Shown: one piece after another, positions 35,576 through 47,751 of the stretch
Layout: each line of letters opens with the position of its first letter
Numbering within the stretch: position 1 is the first letter of the stretch
Assembly (NCBI RefSeq): GCF_000514775.1
Contig: NZ_AZWO01000012.1
Coordinates: forward strand, 1-64,000
DNA: 64,000 nt
Direction: 5' to 3'
Source: Salinispora pacifica CNR114
GTDB lineage: Bacteria; Actinomycetota; Actinomycetes; Mycobacteriales; Micromonosporaceae
Program-made: the position numbers and the translations under genes
Notes under the pieces: generated by a model
Database searches by the model: none
What the model was told of the DNA's origin: nothing
The model's input: the letters and a program-made list of their open reading frames with translations, nothing else

Positions 35576-35666
35576 CGGCCGGCAGTCTGTCGCGGGATGT
35601 CGCACGACCCACAGTCTGCTATCGCCCCCGTCGGGACAACGAGCCGGCCCCGCCGTGCGTCGTCAA

Positions 35667-36593
35667 TCACACATTCGGGTGTCGGCCGGCACGGCGTGGG
35701 TCGGCCTCCTCCTCGGCGAGCGCCTCTGCCGCGGCCTCCACCTCGCCGGTCCGGCGCCGCGCGACGACGACCGCCCGTTCGGCTGCCCGCCGCGCCGACT
35801 TCGCCCGGCTCAGCTCCTCTTCGGCAGCAGCCCGTTGCCGCTCCAGCTCGGCGATCTCCGCTTCGATCGCAGCGAGGCCGTCCACTCCGCCCCGCTCAGC
35901 CTCCGCGGCACCGGCCAGCTCCGCCTCGGCCCGTTCCTGATCAGTACGGGCCTGCGCCAACTCCGTCGCCAACGCCCGACGTCGCCGTTCCCGCTCGGCG
36001 CGGGCGGCCCGCTCCGCCTGCCGGGCACGGGGTGCTGACCGGTCGCCACCCGGTGGCCGGGACGGCGGCGCCGGCTCCTCGGTGACCAACCGTAGCTGCG
36101 GTCGCGGCACCTCGCCGAATCCGGCGTAGCTGGCGGCCCGGAGCAGCCGGCCGGAGCGCACCTGCTCGGCGACCTCGGCGTCGGAGAGCGCGGCGTTGAG
36201 GGTCGATTCCACCGCACCGAGCGGGAGCTTGCCGGGCGGTGGGGCACCGGGTACCGCGGTCGCCAGACTGCGGACCTCCGCGAGCAGCGCGCCGACCACC
36301 GCCCGCCGTTGGGTGGAGAGCTCCCGCAGTTGCGCGCCGCGAAGCTCGCGCTGGGCCGACCGGAGTGACTCCGCGAGCTGACCCAGGTCGGCGACGAGCT
36401 CCGGTCGCTCCAACGCGAGCAGGTTCACCAGCCAGGCCGCGACCGTCGGGCGACGAAGCCGGGCGATCTCCCGCGCGGCAGGTACGTCGCCCGCTCGCCG
36501 CGCCTCGGCCACCGCCTCGTCCCGGGCGGCCACAAACCGGTCGGGTGGCGTGCGGTAGAGCTGCCGCAGCAGTTCCCGAGACGGACCAGACAT
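35667..36593 (-). CDS. Conserved actinobacterial coiled-coil protein
   Basis: A 308-residue soluble protein. Residues 1-165 are a conserved helical domain ([42 protein letters not shown]); residues about 185-295 form a long Ala/Glu/Arg coiled coil. It recurs as a hypothetical protein in actinobacteria and has no catalytic motif. Starts 5 bp after the MBL-fold gene, so both are probably co-transcribed. Confidence 0.75.
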   Translation of the reverse strand: MSGPSRELLRQLYRTPPDRFVAARDEAVAEARRAGDVPAAREIARLRRPTVAAWLVNLLALERPELVADLGQLAESLRSAQRELRGAQLRELSTQRRAVVGALLAEVRSLATAVPGAPPPGKLPLGAVESTLNAALSDAEVAEQVRSGRLLRAASYAGFGEVPRPQLRLVTEEPAPPSRPPGGDRSAPRARQAERAARAERERRRRALATELAQARTDQERAEAELAGAAEAERGGVDGLAAIEAEIAELERQRAAAEEELSRAKSARRAAERAVVVARRRTGEVEAAAEALAEEEADPRRAGRHPNV

Positions 36594-36598
36594 GCGGT

Positions 36599-37228
36599 TC
36601 AGGCATCCACCAGGGTGCCCGGTACGAGCCGCTGGTAGTCCACGTCGGAGAGGCGGACGAAGTTGTTGTTCAGCACGTCCAGGCCGCGGTCGTTGAGTAA
36701 CCCGTCGTGCAACGCGTACGCCCGGCGGGGCGTGACGGCGCGGAGGAAGTCCAGCGACTCGGCGAACTTCGCCCAGGGCGCGTGGATCGGCAGGAACAGC
36801 GTGTCGACCGGAACGTCCTGCGGTACGACGAAGGAGTCGCCGGGGTGGTAGACCACGTCGTCAATCAGGTACGCCAGGTTCTCCACCACCGGAAGGTCGG
36901 AGTGGATCACGGCGTGTCGGCCGCCGTAGGCACGGACCGGGACGCCGGCGGCGGTGAATTCCGCGCCCGCCTCGACCGGGACGAACGCGGCGGTCAGGCC
37001 CTCCAGCACAGTCGCCAGCGACGGCGGCCCGTACACGACGAACGGCCCCCGGTCGTGCTGCTCGGTCAGGGCCGCCACATCCACGTGGTCCGGGTGCTCG
37101 TGGGTGATCAGCACAGCGTCCACCCCGTCCAGCGCGGCGCGCTCGCTGTAGACGCCGGGATCAACGACCAGCACCCCGCCTTCGTCCTCCACCCGGATGC
37201 AGGAGTGCGTGTACTTGGTCAGCCGCAT
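36599..37228 (-). CDS. Metallo-beta-lactamase-fold hydrolase (UlaG/UPF0173-like)
   Basis: A 209-residue MBL-fold protein: HSCIRVE near the N-terminus, the dinuclear metal motif THEHPDHVD (about 42-50), GGRHAVIH and a C-terminal YALHDG. These single-domain relatives of UlaG/UPF0173 hydrolyse small phosphoesters or lactones; the substrate is unknown. First gene of a two-gene unit with the coiled-coil protein. Confidence 0.88.
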   Translation of the reverse strand: MRLTKYTHSCIRVEDEGGVLVVDPGVYSERAALDGVDAVLITHEHPDHVDVAALTEQHDRGPFVVYGPPSLATVLEGLTAAFVPVEAGAEFTAAGVPVRAYGGRHAVIHSDLPVVENLAYLIDDVVYHPGDSFVVPQDVPVDTLFLPIHAPWAKFAESLDFLRAVTPRRAYALHDGLLNDRGLDVLNNNFVRLSDVDYQRLVPGTLVDA

Positions 37229-37375
37229 TCGTGACTCCTCGAGAATCGAATCGTGACCTCCTCAGCGCAGTCTGCCGGAAGGGACGCCGCATCGCGTCCC
37301 GACTGACCGATCGTCCCTGCCGTCCGGGTCACGCCCCGGGGCGGGAGCAGATGAATGTTACGGATCGGAGCGGAC

Positions 37376-38368
37376 ATGTATCGATGTGAACCGCGCGGCC
37401 GAGGGGCGGCGCTGCTGGCGATACTGGTGGGGGTCCTGCTCGTCAGTGGCTGCGGTGCGGGGACCGACGAGCACGTCGGTCCGGGCACCGACGACGACGC
37501 GGCGGCGACCGCGGCGGGTGCCGGCCAGCAGGACGGGCCGGCCGGGCCGGCCGAGGGTGGCGACGCTTCGGCGGACCTCCGGGTCGACCAGCGTGCCATC
37601 GTCTACACCGGTTCGATGCGCGTGCAGGTGCCCGACGTCGAGCAGGCCGCCCGCGAGGCGATCGCCCGGACCACCGCGGCCGGTGGTTTCGTCGGTGGTG
37701 ACCAGCGACGTAGTGCCGCTGGGAACGCCACCGTCGAGCTGACCCTCCGGGTGCCGGCCGCGAAGTTCGCGTCGGTGGTGGAGCAGGTCGCCGAACTCGG
37801 CAAACGGCAGCGGCAGGAGATCTCCACCGAGGACGTTACCGAGGAGACGATCGACCTCGACGCCCGGATCACCACGCAACGGGCCCGGGTGGAGAACGCC
37901 CGACGGCTGCTCGGCGAGGCACAGTCGATCAGCGATCTGGTGTCGCTGGAGAACGAGTTGGCGCGCCGCGAGGCCGACCTCGCCTCGCTGGAGGCGAAGC
38001 AGCGCCGGCTGGCGGACCTCACCGCGCTCTCCTCGATCGTGGTGTCGCTGGTCGGCCCGGACGCCGCCACCGAGGACGAGGCTTCCGCGTTCGGTTTCGT
38101 GGCTGGTCTCGAGGGCGGGTGGAAGGTCTTCCTGATCTCGGGGACCGTCCTGCTGACCGTGCTCGGGGCGGTACTGCCGTGGCTGCTCCTGCTCGGCGTG
38201 CCGGTGGGCACGACGGTGTGGCTGCTACGCCGCCGCTCGCGGCCGGCCCTGGTCGCTCCCCCCGCGGACGGCGCCGGGAGGGGGCCGGCCGATCCCACCG
38301 GCGACGGGGTCGCTCCGCCCGCGGTCAGCCCGCCGCCGCAAGCGCCTGGAGCGCGGTCTGCACCATGA
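37376..38368 (+). CDS. DUF4349 lipoprotein with C-terminal membrane helix
   Basis: A 330-residue exported lipoprotein: lipobox LVSGC near residue 24-28, a disordered Gly/Asp/Ala linker, the DUF4349 domain (about 75-245, YTGSMRVQVPDVEQAAREAIARTTAAGGFV and SLENELARREADLASLEAKQRRLADLT, with a coiled coil), and a membrane span (SGTVLLTVLGAVLPWLLLLGVPVGT) with a basic cytosolic tail. The function of DUF4349 is not established. I use the ATG at 37376 (GGAG 6 bp upstream). The 3' end overlaps the convergent M20 gene by 44 bp. Confidence 0.85.
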   Translation: MYRCEPRGRGAALLAILVGVLLVSGCGAGTDEHVGPGTDDDAAATAAGAGQQDGPAGPAEGGDASADLRVDQRAIVYTGSMRVQVPDVEQAAREAIARTTAAGGFVGGDQRRSAAGNATVELTLRVPAAKFASVVEQVAELGKRQRQEISTEDVTEETIDLDARITTQRARVENARRLLGEAQSISDLVSLENELARREADLASLEAKQRRLADLTALSSIVVSLVGPDAATEDEASAFGFVAGLEGGWKVFLISGTVLLTVLGAVLPWLLLLGVPVGTTVWLLRRRSRPALVAPPADGAGRGPADPTGDGVAPPAVSPPPQAPGARSAP

Positions 38369-39584
38369 GCCGGACGCCGACCGGGATGGCCCGCTCGTCC
38401 GGATCGAACGATGCGCGGTGGAGGTCAACGTTCGGGCCCGAGCGGCCGACACCGAGTCGGGCCAGGGCACCGGGGACGTACTCCAGATACCAGGAGAAGT
38501 CCTCACCCCCCATGCTCTGCGGAGTCTCCGCAATGCCGGCCGGCCCGAGCGCGGCGGTGGTCGCGGCGGCGAAGACCTGGATGGCCTGGGAATCGTTGCT
38601 GACCGGTGGTCGGCCACGCTGATAGTCCAGATCCACGGTGGCGCCGGTGGGGGCGATCACGTCCTGGACCACCTGGGCGACGACATCGGGGGCCATCGCC
38701 CAGGTGTCCCGATCCATCACGCGCAGCGTCCCGGAGGCACAGGCCTCCGACGGGATGACGTTGTAGCGGGTGCCGGCCGAGGCGTGGCCGAAGACCAGCA
38801 GTAGTCCACTGTTGGCCGGCACCCGCCGGGCGACCATGGCCGGCACCTCGGTGATCAGCCGGCCGAGGGCGTCAACCAGATCGACGGTGAGGTGCGGGCG
38901 GGCGGTGTGCCCGCCGGGACCGGTCAACCGAACGCTGACGTTGTCGGCGGCAGCGGTGATCGGACCGACCCGCAGGCCGACCTCGCCGACCGGCAGGTTC
39001 GGGTCGCAGTGCAGCGCGAAGATCTGCACCACCTCGTCGAGACCGCCGGCCTCGATCACCTCAAGCGACCCACAGGGCAGGATCTCCTCGGCCGGCTGGA
39101 AGATCAGGCGCACCCGGCCCGGCAGTTCGCCCGCTTCGGCGAGGCGGGCGAGGAGCATTCCCAGGCCAAGCAGGACCGTGGTGTGCACGTCGTGGCCGCA
39201 GGCGTGACACACCCCGTCAACCGTGGAGCGGAAGGGCACGTCCTTGCTGTCGGTCAACGGCAGCGCGTCGATGTCGGCCCGGAACGCGATCACCGGACCG
39301 TCTGGGCGACCGTCGATGTCGCAGATGACTCCGTTGCCCTTCGGGAGCAGCCGGGGTCGCAACCCGGCTCGGGTCAGCTCCCGGGCGATCAGAGCGGCCG
39401 TCTCGAACTCCTCGCCGGAGAGCTCCGGATGTGAGTGGATTCGCCGACGGGTGGCGATCAGGCCCGACACCCGGAACGCGAGAAACTGGTCCAGGTCGAG
39501 GGGTAGGGGCTGGGAGCCGGCGGGCGCCTCCGTCCAGGACGACGCCAGCTGGCCATTACTCGGCAGCGTCAACGCACTCGTCAC
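38325..39584 (-). CDS. M20 family amidohydrolase/peptidase
   Basis: A 419-residue metal-dependent amidohydrolase of the M20D (AbgA/HipO/IAA-amino acid hydrolase-like) type. IHSHPELSGEE, the metal motif CHACGHDVHT, the acidic PAEE and the lid-domain GPGGHTARPH are all intact. Substrates of this group are N-acyl or N-carbamoyl amino acids. I chose the GTG at 39584, just before the conserved region; the frame stays open to 39827, but the extra residues are arginine-rich and unlike the family. The convergent overlap with the lipoprotein gene is noted there. Confidence 0.85.
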   Translation of the reverse strand: MTSALTLPSNGQLASSWTEAPAGSQPLPLDLDQFLAFRVSGLIATRRRIHSHPELSGEEFETAALIARELTRAGLRPRLLPKGNGVICDIDGRPDGPVIAFRADIDALPLTDSKDVPFRSTVDGVCHACGHDVHTTVLLGLGMLLARLAEAGELPGRVRLIFQPAEEILPCGSLEVIEAGGLDEVVQIFALHCDPNLPVGEVGLRVGPITAAADNVSVRLTGPGGHTARPHLTVDLVDALGRLITEVPAMVARRVPANSGLLLVFGHASAGTRYNVIPSEACASGTLRVMDRDTWAMAPDVVAQVVQDVIAPTGATVDLDYQRGRPPVSNDSQAIQVFAAATTAALGPAGIAETPQSMGGEDFSWYLEYVPGALARLGVGRSGPNVDLHRASFDPDERAIPVGVRLMVQTALQALAAAG

Positions 39585-40171
39585 GTCGAATTCTCGATCA
39601 CTAGAAATGGATGAATCTTCCGGAACCGCCGACAGCCTAGACCTCCGACGGTGACGCTGCGCAACCTCGTTCTGGTAGCGATCGGGCCGCTCTGCGTCAC
39701 GTACGCCCTGCTCGGGGCGCTCGTTCATCGGCGGGACAGCAGGTAGATCGCGGTTGAACGCTGCCATCTGCCCCACACCTCCTACAACGCGTAACCGATT
39801 CACGAGTGAGGAATTTTTCCCCATCACTCGAGACCGTCATCCGAATTGTGGCATTAGTCCGTTCTATTAACGGACACTCCGACAACTAGCAACCACACTC
39901 ACGACCGGGCCCGCAGACGGTCACACGTTCACCCGGTAACCGACCACACACGGTGTGCGTCTACTTCACTCGAACGGGTTACCCACGGTTGCCGCCGATT
40001 ACCCGCCGAAACTGTTACCCCAGCCCCCGAACGGGCAGCGGGCAGCAACCGCTGGCGGCACCGGCAGCACCGCGGGAACGCCAGCCGCCGGATGCCAGGG
40101 CGGGGAGGCCGGGACGCCAGGACGCGGGGAGGCCGGGACGCCAGGACGCGGGGACGGGCGCCGGGGCGGGG
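39585..40171. other. 587-bp non-coding region with inverted repeat and 24-bp tandem repeat
   Basis: No gene seen. A 7+7 inverted repeat GTCCGTT-CTATT-AACGGAC lies at 39857-39875 in the AT-richest part and could be an operator for the M20 gene. At 40101-40148 a 24-bp unit (CGGGGAGGCCGGGACGCCAGGACG) is repeated twice exactly with partial copies on each side, next to the stop of the mutase gene. Confidence 0.6.
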
Positions 40172-41755
<1,584 letters not shown>

Positions 41756-41957
41756 TACCGGATGGTAAGACGACCTGTTCCGGCACCGGATGAGGGATTG
41801 GGCACACACCCCACCCGGCCACCCCAGCGTGCCCGCTCGGACACGCATCGTCGACTTTGCCAAATGTCCGCCGCGTCGGCTTTCGCAACCGGCATCCGAC
41901 CCAGCAAGATAGGGGGGTTGTGTCCCAGCCCCCCTCGAAATCCCCGGTGGCTCTTCA

Positions 41958-44021
41958 GTGACTCAGATCCCGACGTGGAGCGGCGGACCTGTCAGTCCTC
42001 CCAGCGACCGCGCAACACCCAACACCATCATTGGCGGGCGCTACTCACTGCGCTCGGCGGTGGGCAATGGCGGCATGGGCACGGTTTGGCGTGCCGCAGA
42101 CACTCTCCTGCGCCGAGACGTGGCCGTCAAGGAGGTCGTCCTACCCCAGGGGCTGGCCCCCTCCGACCGCGACGCGATGTACGAACGAACCCTGCGCGAG
42201 GCCCGTGCCGCGGCAGCGATCCAGCACCCCGCCGTCGTCCAGGTTTACGACGTGGTCACCGAGGGTGGCCGACCGTGGATCGTGATGGAGCTGCTCGACT
42301 CCCGCAGCCTCGCGGACATGGTGATCGAAGACGGCCCGTTGGCCCAGCGGGTGGTAGCCAAGATCGGCGTCTCGCTGCTCGGCGCGCTGGAGGTGGCGCA
42401 CGCGATCGGCGTACTGCATCGCGATGTCAAGCCCGCCAACGTCCTGATCTGTTCGGACGGCCGCTGCGTGCTGACCGACTTCGGAGTGGCCCGGATGCCC
42501 ACCGACGTGCAGCTCACCACGCCCGGCATGGTGCTCGGCTCCCCACACTTCATCTCCCCCGAACGGGCGATGGGCCAGGACTTCGGGCCGCCCAGCGACC
42601 TGTTCTCCCTCGGGGTGACCCTCTACACGGCCGTCGAGGGGCGCCCGCCCTTCGACAAGGGCGATCCGATCGAGACGATGCACTCGGTCGTCGAGGATCC
42701 GCCCGCCCCGCCCCGGCGCAGTGGCCCGCTGGTGCCCGTACTGATGGGGCTGCTGGAGAAGGACCCGGACCACCGGCTGCCGGTGCACACGGCCCGGGCC
42801 ATGCTCCGCGAGCTGCTCGCCGGCCCGCTGACCAGCAACGCGACTGCGGTGAACTCGGTGACCGACCCGTACTCGGTGGTGCCGGTCCAGCAACAGCCAG
42901 CCGCGATCCCGCAGCCGGCCCAACCCGTCCAACCGGCTCAACCGACGCCGGCCCAACCGGCCCAACCGGCTCAACCGACGCCGGCCCAGCCGGCTCAACC
43001 GACGCCGGCCCAACCGGCCCAGCCGAAACCGAGCGGCACGATCGGCGGGCGAGCGATGCTCGCGGCCGGTGAGTCGCTCACCGACCGACTCGCCGCGCTG
43101 CGCCGGGGCGAGCGTCCCGCGGTGGAGTCCCGGGCCACCCCCGCGGCCCTGGAGGAAACCAGCGCCGACGCGCTCGCCGGTCCGGTGAACACACCGACCG
43201 GGGCGATGCCGGCGCCGAGTCGCACCTACGGCGGGGATGTCACCCAGCGCGTCGGCAGCTACCCGGCCCCGGCCGCTCCCCCGGCCGGGGCCCAGTGGTC
43301 CGTTCCGGGCACCGGTCAGGCGTGGACCAGCACATCGCAGTCACCGACACCAGCACCGGCGCCAAGCGGGGGCCTCCCCGGTCAGGCCCGGTTCGGCGGC
43401 AACCAACTCATACGCCGGGTGAAGAACTGGCCGGGCAGGGTCCAACTCGCCGTCGCGGGCGGGCTAGCCGTGGTGCTCCTGATCGGCATCTTCACCTTCA
43501 CCGGCGGTGACGATCCGGAGCCGCCGGTCGCACCGCCGGCGGCCCCGCCGACGTCGGCCGCTCCCACCACCGAGCTTCCCGAACTGATGGAGTACTCGGC
43601 ACGGGGGGTGCGGGTCCTGGTGCCGCAGGGGTGGGAGGAGAAGGTCGGCGGGCTGTACACCGACTACGTGGACCCAGAAGACCAGGGCCGCCGGGTCCGC
43701 GTCATCACCGAGAAGTGGAACAACACCTCGGCCCGCTGGGCGGAGATCGCCGAGGACGGGCTGCGGAGCAACTCCTCCTGCGCGGAGCCGTACCGTCAGA
43801 TCGCCCTGGACGTCGGGGTCGAGCTGGCCGGCAAGCCGGCGGCCCAGCTTGAATACACCTGCGGCGAGGGCGCGGAGATGCGGCACGGCATCTGGCGTGG
43901 CGTCGCCCACGAGGGTCAGTCGTACTCGTTCTACCTGACCGCCAACGACGCCCGGTTCGAGGAGAGTCGACCGATCTTCGACGAGATGGTCAAATCTTTC
44001 CAGCTGACCGCGGCCAGCTGA
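41958..44021 (+). CDS. Membrane-bound serine/threonine protein kinase with repeat linker
   Basis: A 687-residue PknB-type kinase. The catalytic domain (about 28-285) has GNGGMG, K58, HRDVKPAN with D156 and DFG with D174. A linker full of [11 protein letters not shown] repeats (about 310-360) follows, then a further disordered stretch, one membrane helix ([20 protein letters not shown], about 497-516) and an extracytoplasmic domain of about 140 residues with two cysteines (SSCAEPY, EYTCGEG). The external domain may sense an envelope signal. GTG start at 41958. Confidence 0.93.
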   Translation: MTQIPTWSGGPVSPPSDRATPNTIIGGRYSLRSAVGNGGMGTVWRAADTLLRRDVAVKEVVLPQGLAPSDRDAMYERTLREARAAAAIQHPAVVQVYDVVTEGGRPWIVMELLDSRSLADMVIEDGPLAQRVVAKIGVSLLGALEVAHAIGVLHRDVKPANVLICSDGRCVLTDFGVARMPTDVQLTTPGMVLGSPHFISPERAMGQDFGPPSDLFSLGVTLYTAVEGRPPFDKGDPIETMHSVVEDPPAPPRRSGPLVPVLMGLLEKDPDHRLPVHTARAMLRELLAGPLTSNATAVNSVTDPYSVVPVQQQPAAIPQPAQPVQPAQPTPAQPAQPAQPTPAQPAQPTPAQPAQPKPSGTIGGRAMLAAGESLTDRLAALRRGERPAVESRATPAALEETSADALAGPVNTPTGAMPAPSRTYGGDVTQRVGSYPAPAAPPAGAQWSVPGTGQAWTSTSQSPTPAPAPSGGLPGQARFGGNQLIRRVKNWPGRVQLAVAGGLAVVLLIGIFTFTGGDDPEPPVAPPAAPPTSAAPTTELPELMEYSARGVRVLVPQGWEEKVGGLYTDYVDPEDQGRRVRVITEKWNNTSARWAEIAEDGLRSNSSCAEPYRQIALDVGVELAGKPAAQLEYTCGEGAEMRHGIWRGVAHEGQSYSFYLTANDARFEESRPIFDEMVKSFQLTAAS

Positions 44022-44068
44022 GCCTGGGCGAGCTGACGCGGTGATCCGCCGACGTGCTATCAAGAGGC

Positions 44069-45760
44069 ATGTCGGCGGATCACCACCACCTCAATGACCT
44101 TCGTGAGCAGGCCCAGCGTTGGCTCGACGACGATCCGGACCCGGCCGGCCGCGCCGAGCTCCAGGCGGTGCTCGACCGGCTTCCGGCCAGCGCCCCGGAG
44201 CTGGCCGACCGCTTCGCCGGCCCGCTGACCTTCGGCACCGCGGGCCTGCGCGGCCCGTTGCGTGCCGGCCCGAACGGAATGAACCTCGCGGTGGTCACCC
44301 AGGCCGCCGCCGGGCTGGTCGCCTGGCTGACCGCCCAGGGCGGCGTCGGTCCCCTGGTGATCGGGTACGACGCCCGAACCGGCTCCCGCGCCTTCGCGGA
44401 ACGAACCGCGCAGGTCGCCACCGGCGCTGGCCGCCCGGCGCTGCTGCTCCCCCGCCCGCTGCCGACGCCGGTGCTGGCCCATGCGGTGCGGCAGCACGAG
44501 GCGGTCGCCGGAGTGATGGTGACCGCCAGCCACAACCCGCCCCAGGACAACGGCTACAAGGTCTACCTGGGCGCCCAGCTCGGTGGTGAACTGGGCGCGG
44601 GCGCGCAGATCGTGCCGCCGGCGGACGCCGAGATCGAGTCCGCCATCCGCGCGGTCGGCCCGCTGGCTGACGTACGGCTGGGCCCACCCGGGCAGCTCCT
44701 CGACGACACCCTGGTGGCGTCGTACGTGCAGCAGGCCGTCGCGGTGATCGCACCGGACGGGCCGCGTAACCTACAGGTGGCGTACACGCCGCTACACGGA
44801 GTCGGCGCGGAGGTGCTCACGGCGGCGTTCGCGGCGGCCGGTTTCCCCGCCCCGCAGCTCGTGCCGGACCAGGCTGAGCCGGACCCGAAGTTTCCCACGG
44901 TCGCCTTCCCCAACCCGGAGGAGCCCGGCGCCGTTGACCGGCTCACCGCCCTGGCCGACGCGACCGGCGCGGACCTCGCGATCGCCAACGACCCGGACGC
45001 GGACCGCTGCGCGGTGGTGATCCGCGAGCCGGCCGACGCGGGGCCGGACGGGGACGCTCCGGGCTGGCGAATGCTCCGCGGTGACGAGATGGGGGCACTC
45101 CTCGCCGACCACCTGATGCGCCGCGGCCGAACCGGCCTCTACGCGACCACCATCGTGTCGTCGGCGCTGCTGCGCGCGATGTGCACGGCCCGGGACCTGC
45201 CGTATGACGAGACCCTGACCGGGTTCAAGTGGATTGTCCGAGCCGGCGGGGGCTCCACCCCGCTGGTCTTCGGCTACGAGGAGGCGCTGGGCTACTGCGT
45301 CGCCCCCGACCATGTCCGGGACAAGGACGGCATCACCGCAGCGCTGACCATCGCCGAGCTCGCCGCTGGGCTCAAGGCGGAGGGGCGTAGCCTCGCCGAC
45401 CGGCTGGACGAGTTGGCGGCCGAGTTCGGCGTGCACCACACCGACCAGCTCTCGGTCCGGGTGGACGACCTGCAGGTGATCACAGACGCGATGGCCCGGA
45501 TCCGCGCCGCGACCCCGAGCACGCTGCTCGGAGAAGCGCTCATCGAATCCCGGGACCTACTCCCGACGGCCGATGTGGTGATCCTGCGCAGCGCCACCGC
45601 CCGGGTGGTGATCCGGCCGTCCGGCACCGAGCCAAAGCTCAAGGCGTACCTGGAGGTGGTGCAGCCGGTCGTGGCGGGTGACATCGCCACGGCCCGCCGC
45701 CACGCCGCCGCGGCCGTCGCCGAGTTGCGCACCGAAACCGCCGCCAGCTTGGGGGTGTAG
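44069..45760 (+). CDS. Phospho-sugar mutase (phosphoglucomutase/phosphomannomutase)
   Basis: A 563-residue alpha-D-phosphohexomutase: FGTAGLRGPL near the start, the phosphoserine loop VTASHNPPQDNGYK (S154), the Mg site NDPDADRCAV, the sugar-binding GYEEALGY and the phosphate-binding RPSGTEPK. It interconverts hexose 1- and 6-phosphates; closeness to deoC suggests it may also accept (deoxy)ribose phosphates like PGM2-type enzymes. Start at ATG 44069 with GAGG 3 bp upstream. Forty-seven bp after the kinase stop. Confidence 0.92.
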   Translation: MSADHHHLNDLREQAQRWLDDDPDPAGRAELQAVLDRLPASAPELADRFAGPLTFGTAGLRGPLRAGPNGMNLAVVTQAAAGLVAWLTAQGGVGPLVIGYDARTGSRAFAERTAQVATGAGRPALLLPRPLPTPVLAHAVRQHEAVAGVMVTASHNPPQDNGYKVYLGAQLGGELGAGAQIVPPADAEIESAIRAVGPLADVRLGPPGQLLDDTLVASYVQQAVAVIAPDGPRNLQVAYTPLHGVGAEVLTAAFAAAGFPAPQLVPDQAEPDPKFPTVAFPNPEEPGAVDRLTALADATGADLAIANDPDADRCAVVIREPADAGPDGDAPGWRMLRGDEMGALLADHLMRRGRTGLYATTIVSSALLRAMCTARDLPYDETLTGFKWIVRAGGGSTPLVFGYEEALGYCVAPDHVRDKDGITAALTIAELAAGLKAEGRSLADRLDELAAEFGVHHTDQLSVRVDDLQVITDAMARIRAATPSTLLGEALIESRDLLPTADVVILRSATARVVIRPSGTEPKLKAYLEVVQPVVAGDIATARRHAAAAVAELRTETAASLGV

Positions 45761-45980
45761 CGGGTCCGGTACCGGGAGCGTGGGGCGGTCCGATCCGGGG
45801 CAGCGGGCTGATTGACAGCACGGCATACCCCGGACTCCACGCTGTCGAGCCTGCCCGCACAAACGGGCAGCCCACGCGGTGCGGCAGCGGCGCCCCAGGC
45901 CCACGCTCTGGCCGAGCGCCGCCGACCGCCGCCCGCACGAGCCCGAAGCCGCCGGAGCGGCCGCGCCGTGGACCAGTCGG

Positions 45981-46613
45981 TCAGAAGCGGGGCATGCCAC
46001 CAAACTGCCGGTCACCGGCGTCGCCCAGGCCGGGGACGATGAACCGACGGTCGTTCAGGCCCTCGTCGACTGCCGCCGTGACCAGACGCAGGGGCAGGCC
46101 GGAGCGGTCCAGCCGGTCAATTCCGACCGGCGCGGCGAGCACGCAGAGCACAGTGATGTCGGTACACCCCCGATCGGCGAGAAGCCGGCAGCAGTGCTCC
46201 AACGAGCCCCCGGTGGCGAGCATCGGGTCGAGCACCAGCACCGGTAGTCCGGTGAGGTCGGGCGGGAGCGACTCCATATACGCGCGGGGCTCGAAGGTCT
46301 CCTCGTCCCGGGCCAGACCGACGAAGCCCATCGAAGACTCCGGCAGCAGGCCCAGCGCGGCGTCGGCCATGCCGAGGCCGGCCCGCAGCACCGGCACCAG
46401 TAGCGGCGGATTGGCGAGTCGGGTGCCCTGAGTGTCGGTCACCGGGGTTTGCACCGGGTAGCGCTCGACGGGGAAGGAGCGGGCCGCCTCGTACACCAGC
46501 ATGGTGGTGAGTTCGTGCAGCGCGGCACGGAACGAGGCCGAGTCGGTCCGGGCATCGCGCATCGCGGTCAGCCGCGCCTGGGCGAGCGGGTGGTCAATGA
46601 CGTGTACTTCCAC
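45981..46613 (-). CDS. upp: Uracil phosphoribosyltransferase
   Basis: A 210-residue UPRT: PRPP loop [17 protein letters not shown] flexible loop, and the uracil-binding C-terminus [12 protein letters not shown] are diagnostic. It salvages uracil to UMP. GTG start at 46613. Oriented against the neighbouring deoC; the 220 bp between it and the phosphomutase hold no gene. Confidence 0.97.
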   Translation of the reverse strand: MEVHVIDHPLAQARLTAMRDARTDSASFRAALHELTTMLVYEAARSFPVERYPVQTPVTDTQGTRLANPPLLVPVLRAGLGMADAALGLLPESSMGFVGLARDEETFEPRAYMESLPPDLTGLPVLVLDPMLATGGSLEHCCRLLADRGCTDITVLCVLAAPVGIDRLDRSGLPLRLVTAAVDEGLNDRRFIVPGLGDAGDRQFGGMPRF

Positions 46614-46735
46614 GGTCGCTCAACCTACCCGCCCACGGTCCTGGGCACCCTCGGTGTGGCCGGAACGACGGTGCTGGCGGGCACCACCACCATGACCAAG
46701 ATCACAGCCAGACGGCCGGGCGTAGACTCCGGTTC

Positions 46736-47746
46736 ATGACGGCGACAGCGATGTCGGCCCGGCCGGACCTAACCGAGCTGGGACGATCCGAGACCGCGCT
46801 CCGGGGGTTCCTCCACGGCCTGCCCGGCGTGGACCAGGTCGGTGCCGAGCAGCGGGCGGCGCAGCTCGGCACCCGTTCGATCAAGGCCACGGCGAAGGCC
46901 TGGGCGATCGACCTGGCAATCCGGATGGTCGACCTGACCACCCTGGAGGGGGCCGACACCCCCGGCAAGGTTCGGGCCCTCGCCGCCAAGGCCCTGCGCC
47001 CCGACCCCGCCGACCCGTCCTGTCCGCACGTCGGCGCCGTCTGCGTCTACCCGTCGATGGTCCCGTACGTGGCCGAGGTACTGCGTGGGCCCGCCGGCGG
47101 GGCCGGATCGGCCGGCGCCGAAGCAGCACCAGCCGGAGCCGGCGTGGTACACCTGGCCAGCGTGGCGACCGCCTTCCCCGCCGGCCAGGCGCCGCTGGAG
47201 GTCAAGCTCGCCGACACCCGGGCAGCGGTCGCGGCCGGCGCCGACGAGATCGACATGGTGATCAACCGGAGCGCCTTCCTGACCGGCCGGTACCAGGAGG
47301 TCTACGACGAGGTCGTGGCCATCCGAGAGGCCTGCGGCCCGGCTCACCTCAAGGTGATCCTGGAAACCGGGGAACTCTCCACCTACGACAACGTCCGCCG
47401 CGCATCCTGGCTCGCGATGCTGGCCGGCGCGGACTTCATCAAGACCTCCACCGGCAAGGTCCCGGCGGCGGCCACCCCGCCGGTGACGCTGGTGATGCTG
47501 GAAGCGGTCCGGGACTTCCGTGCCGCGACCGGACGGCAGGTCGGCGTGAAGCCGGCCGGCGGTATCAAGACCACCAAAGACGCCATCAAGTACCTCGTGC
47601 TGGTCAACGAGACGGTCGGGGCGGACTGGCTGGACCCGGACTGGTTCCGGTTCGGCGCCTCCAGCCTCCTCAACGACCTGCTGATGCAGCGCACCAAGCT
47701 GACGACCGGCGACTACGCCGGTCCCGACTACTTCACCCGGGACTGA
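46736..47746 (+). CDS. deoC: Deoxyribose-phosphate aldolase
   Basis: A 336-residue class I aldolase: the Schiff-base lysine is K236 in FIKTSTGK and the second active-site lysine K272 in GVKPAGGIK. It cleaves 2-deoxyribose 5-phosphate to glyceraldehyde 3-phosphate and acetaldehyde. The two aldehyde dehydrogenase-like genes that follow directly (5 bp gap, then overlap) suggest that acetaldehyde or another aldehyde is oxidised in the same pathway. Confidence 0.96.
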   Translation: MTATAMSARPDLTELGRSETALRGFLHGLPGVDQVGAEQRAAQLGTRSIKATAKAWAIDLAIRMVDLTTLEGADTPGKVRALAAKALRPDPADPSCPHVGAVCVYPSMVPYVAEVLRGPAGGAGSAGAEAAPAGAGVVHLASVATAFPAGQAPLEVKLADTRAAVAAGADEIDMVINRSAFLTGRYQEVYDEVVAIREACGPAHLKVILETGELSTYDNVRRASWLAMLAGADFIKTSTGKVPAAATPPVTLVMLEAVRDFRAATGRQVGVKPAGGIKTTKDAIKYLVLVNETVGADWLDPDWFRFGASSLLNDLLMQRTKLTTGDYAGPDYFTRD

Positions 47747-47751
47747 GCGCG

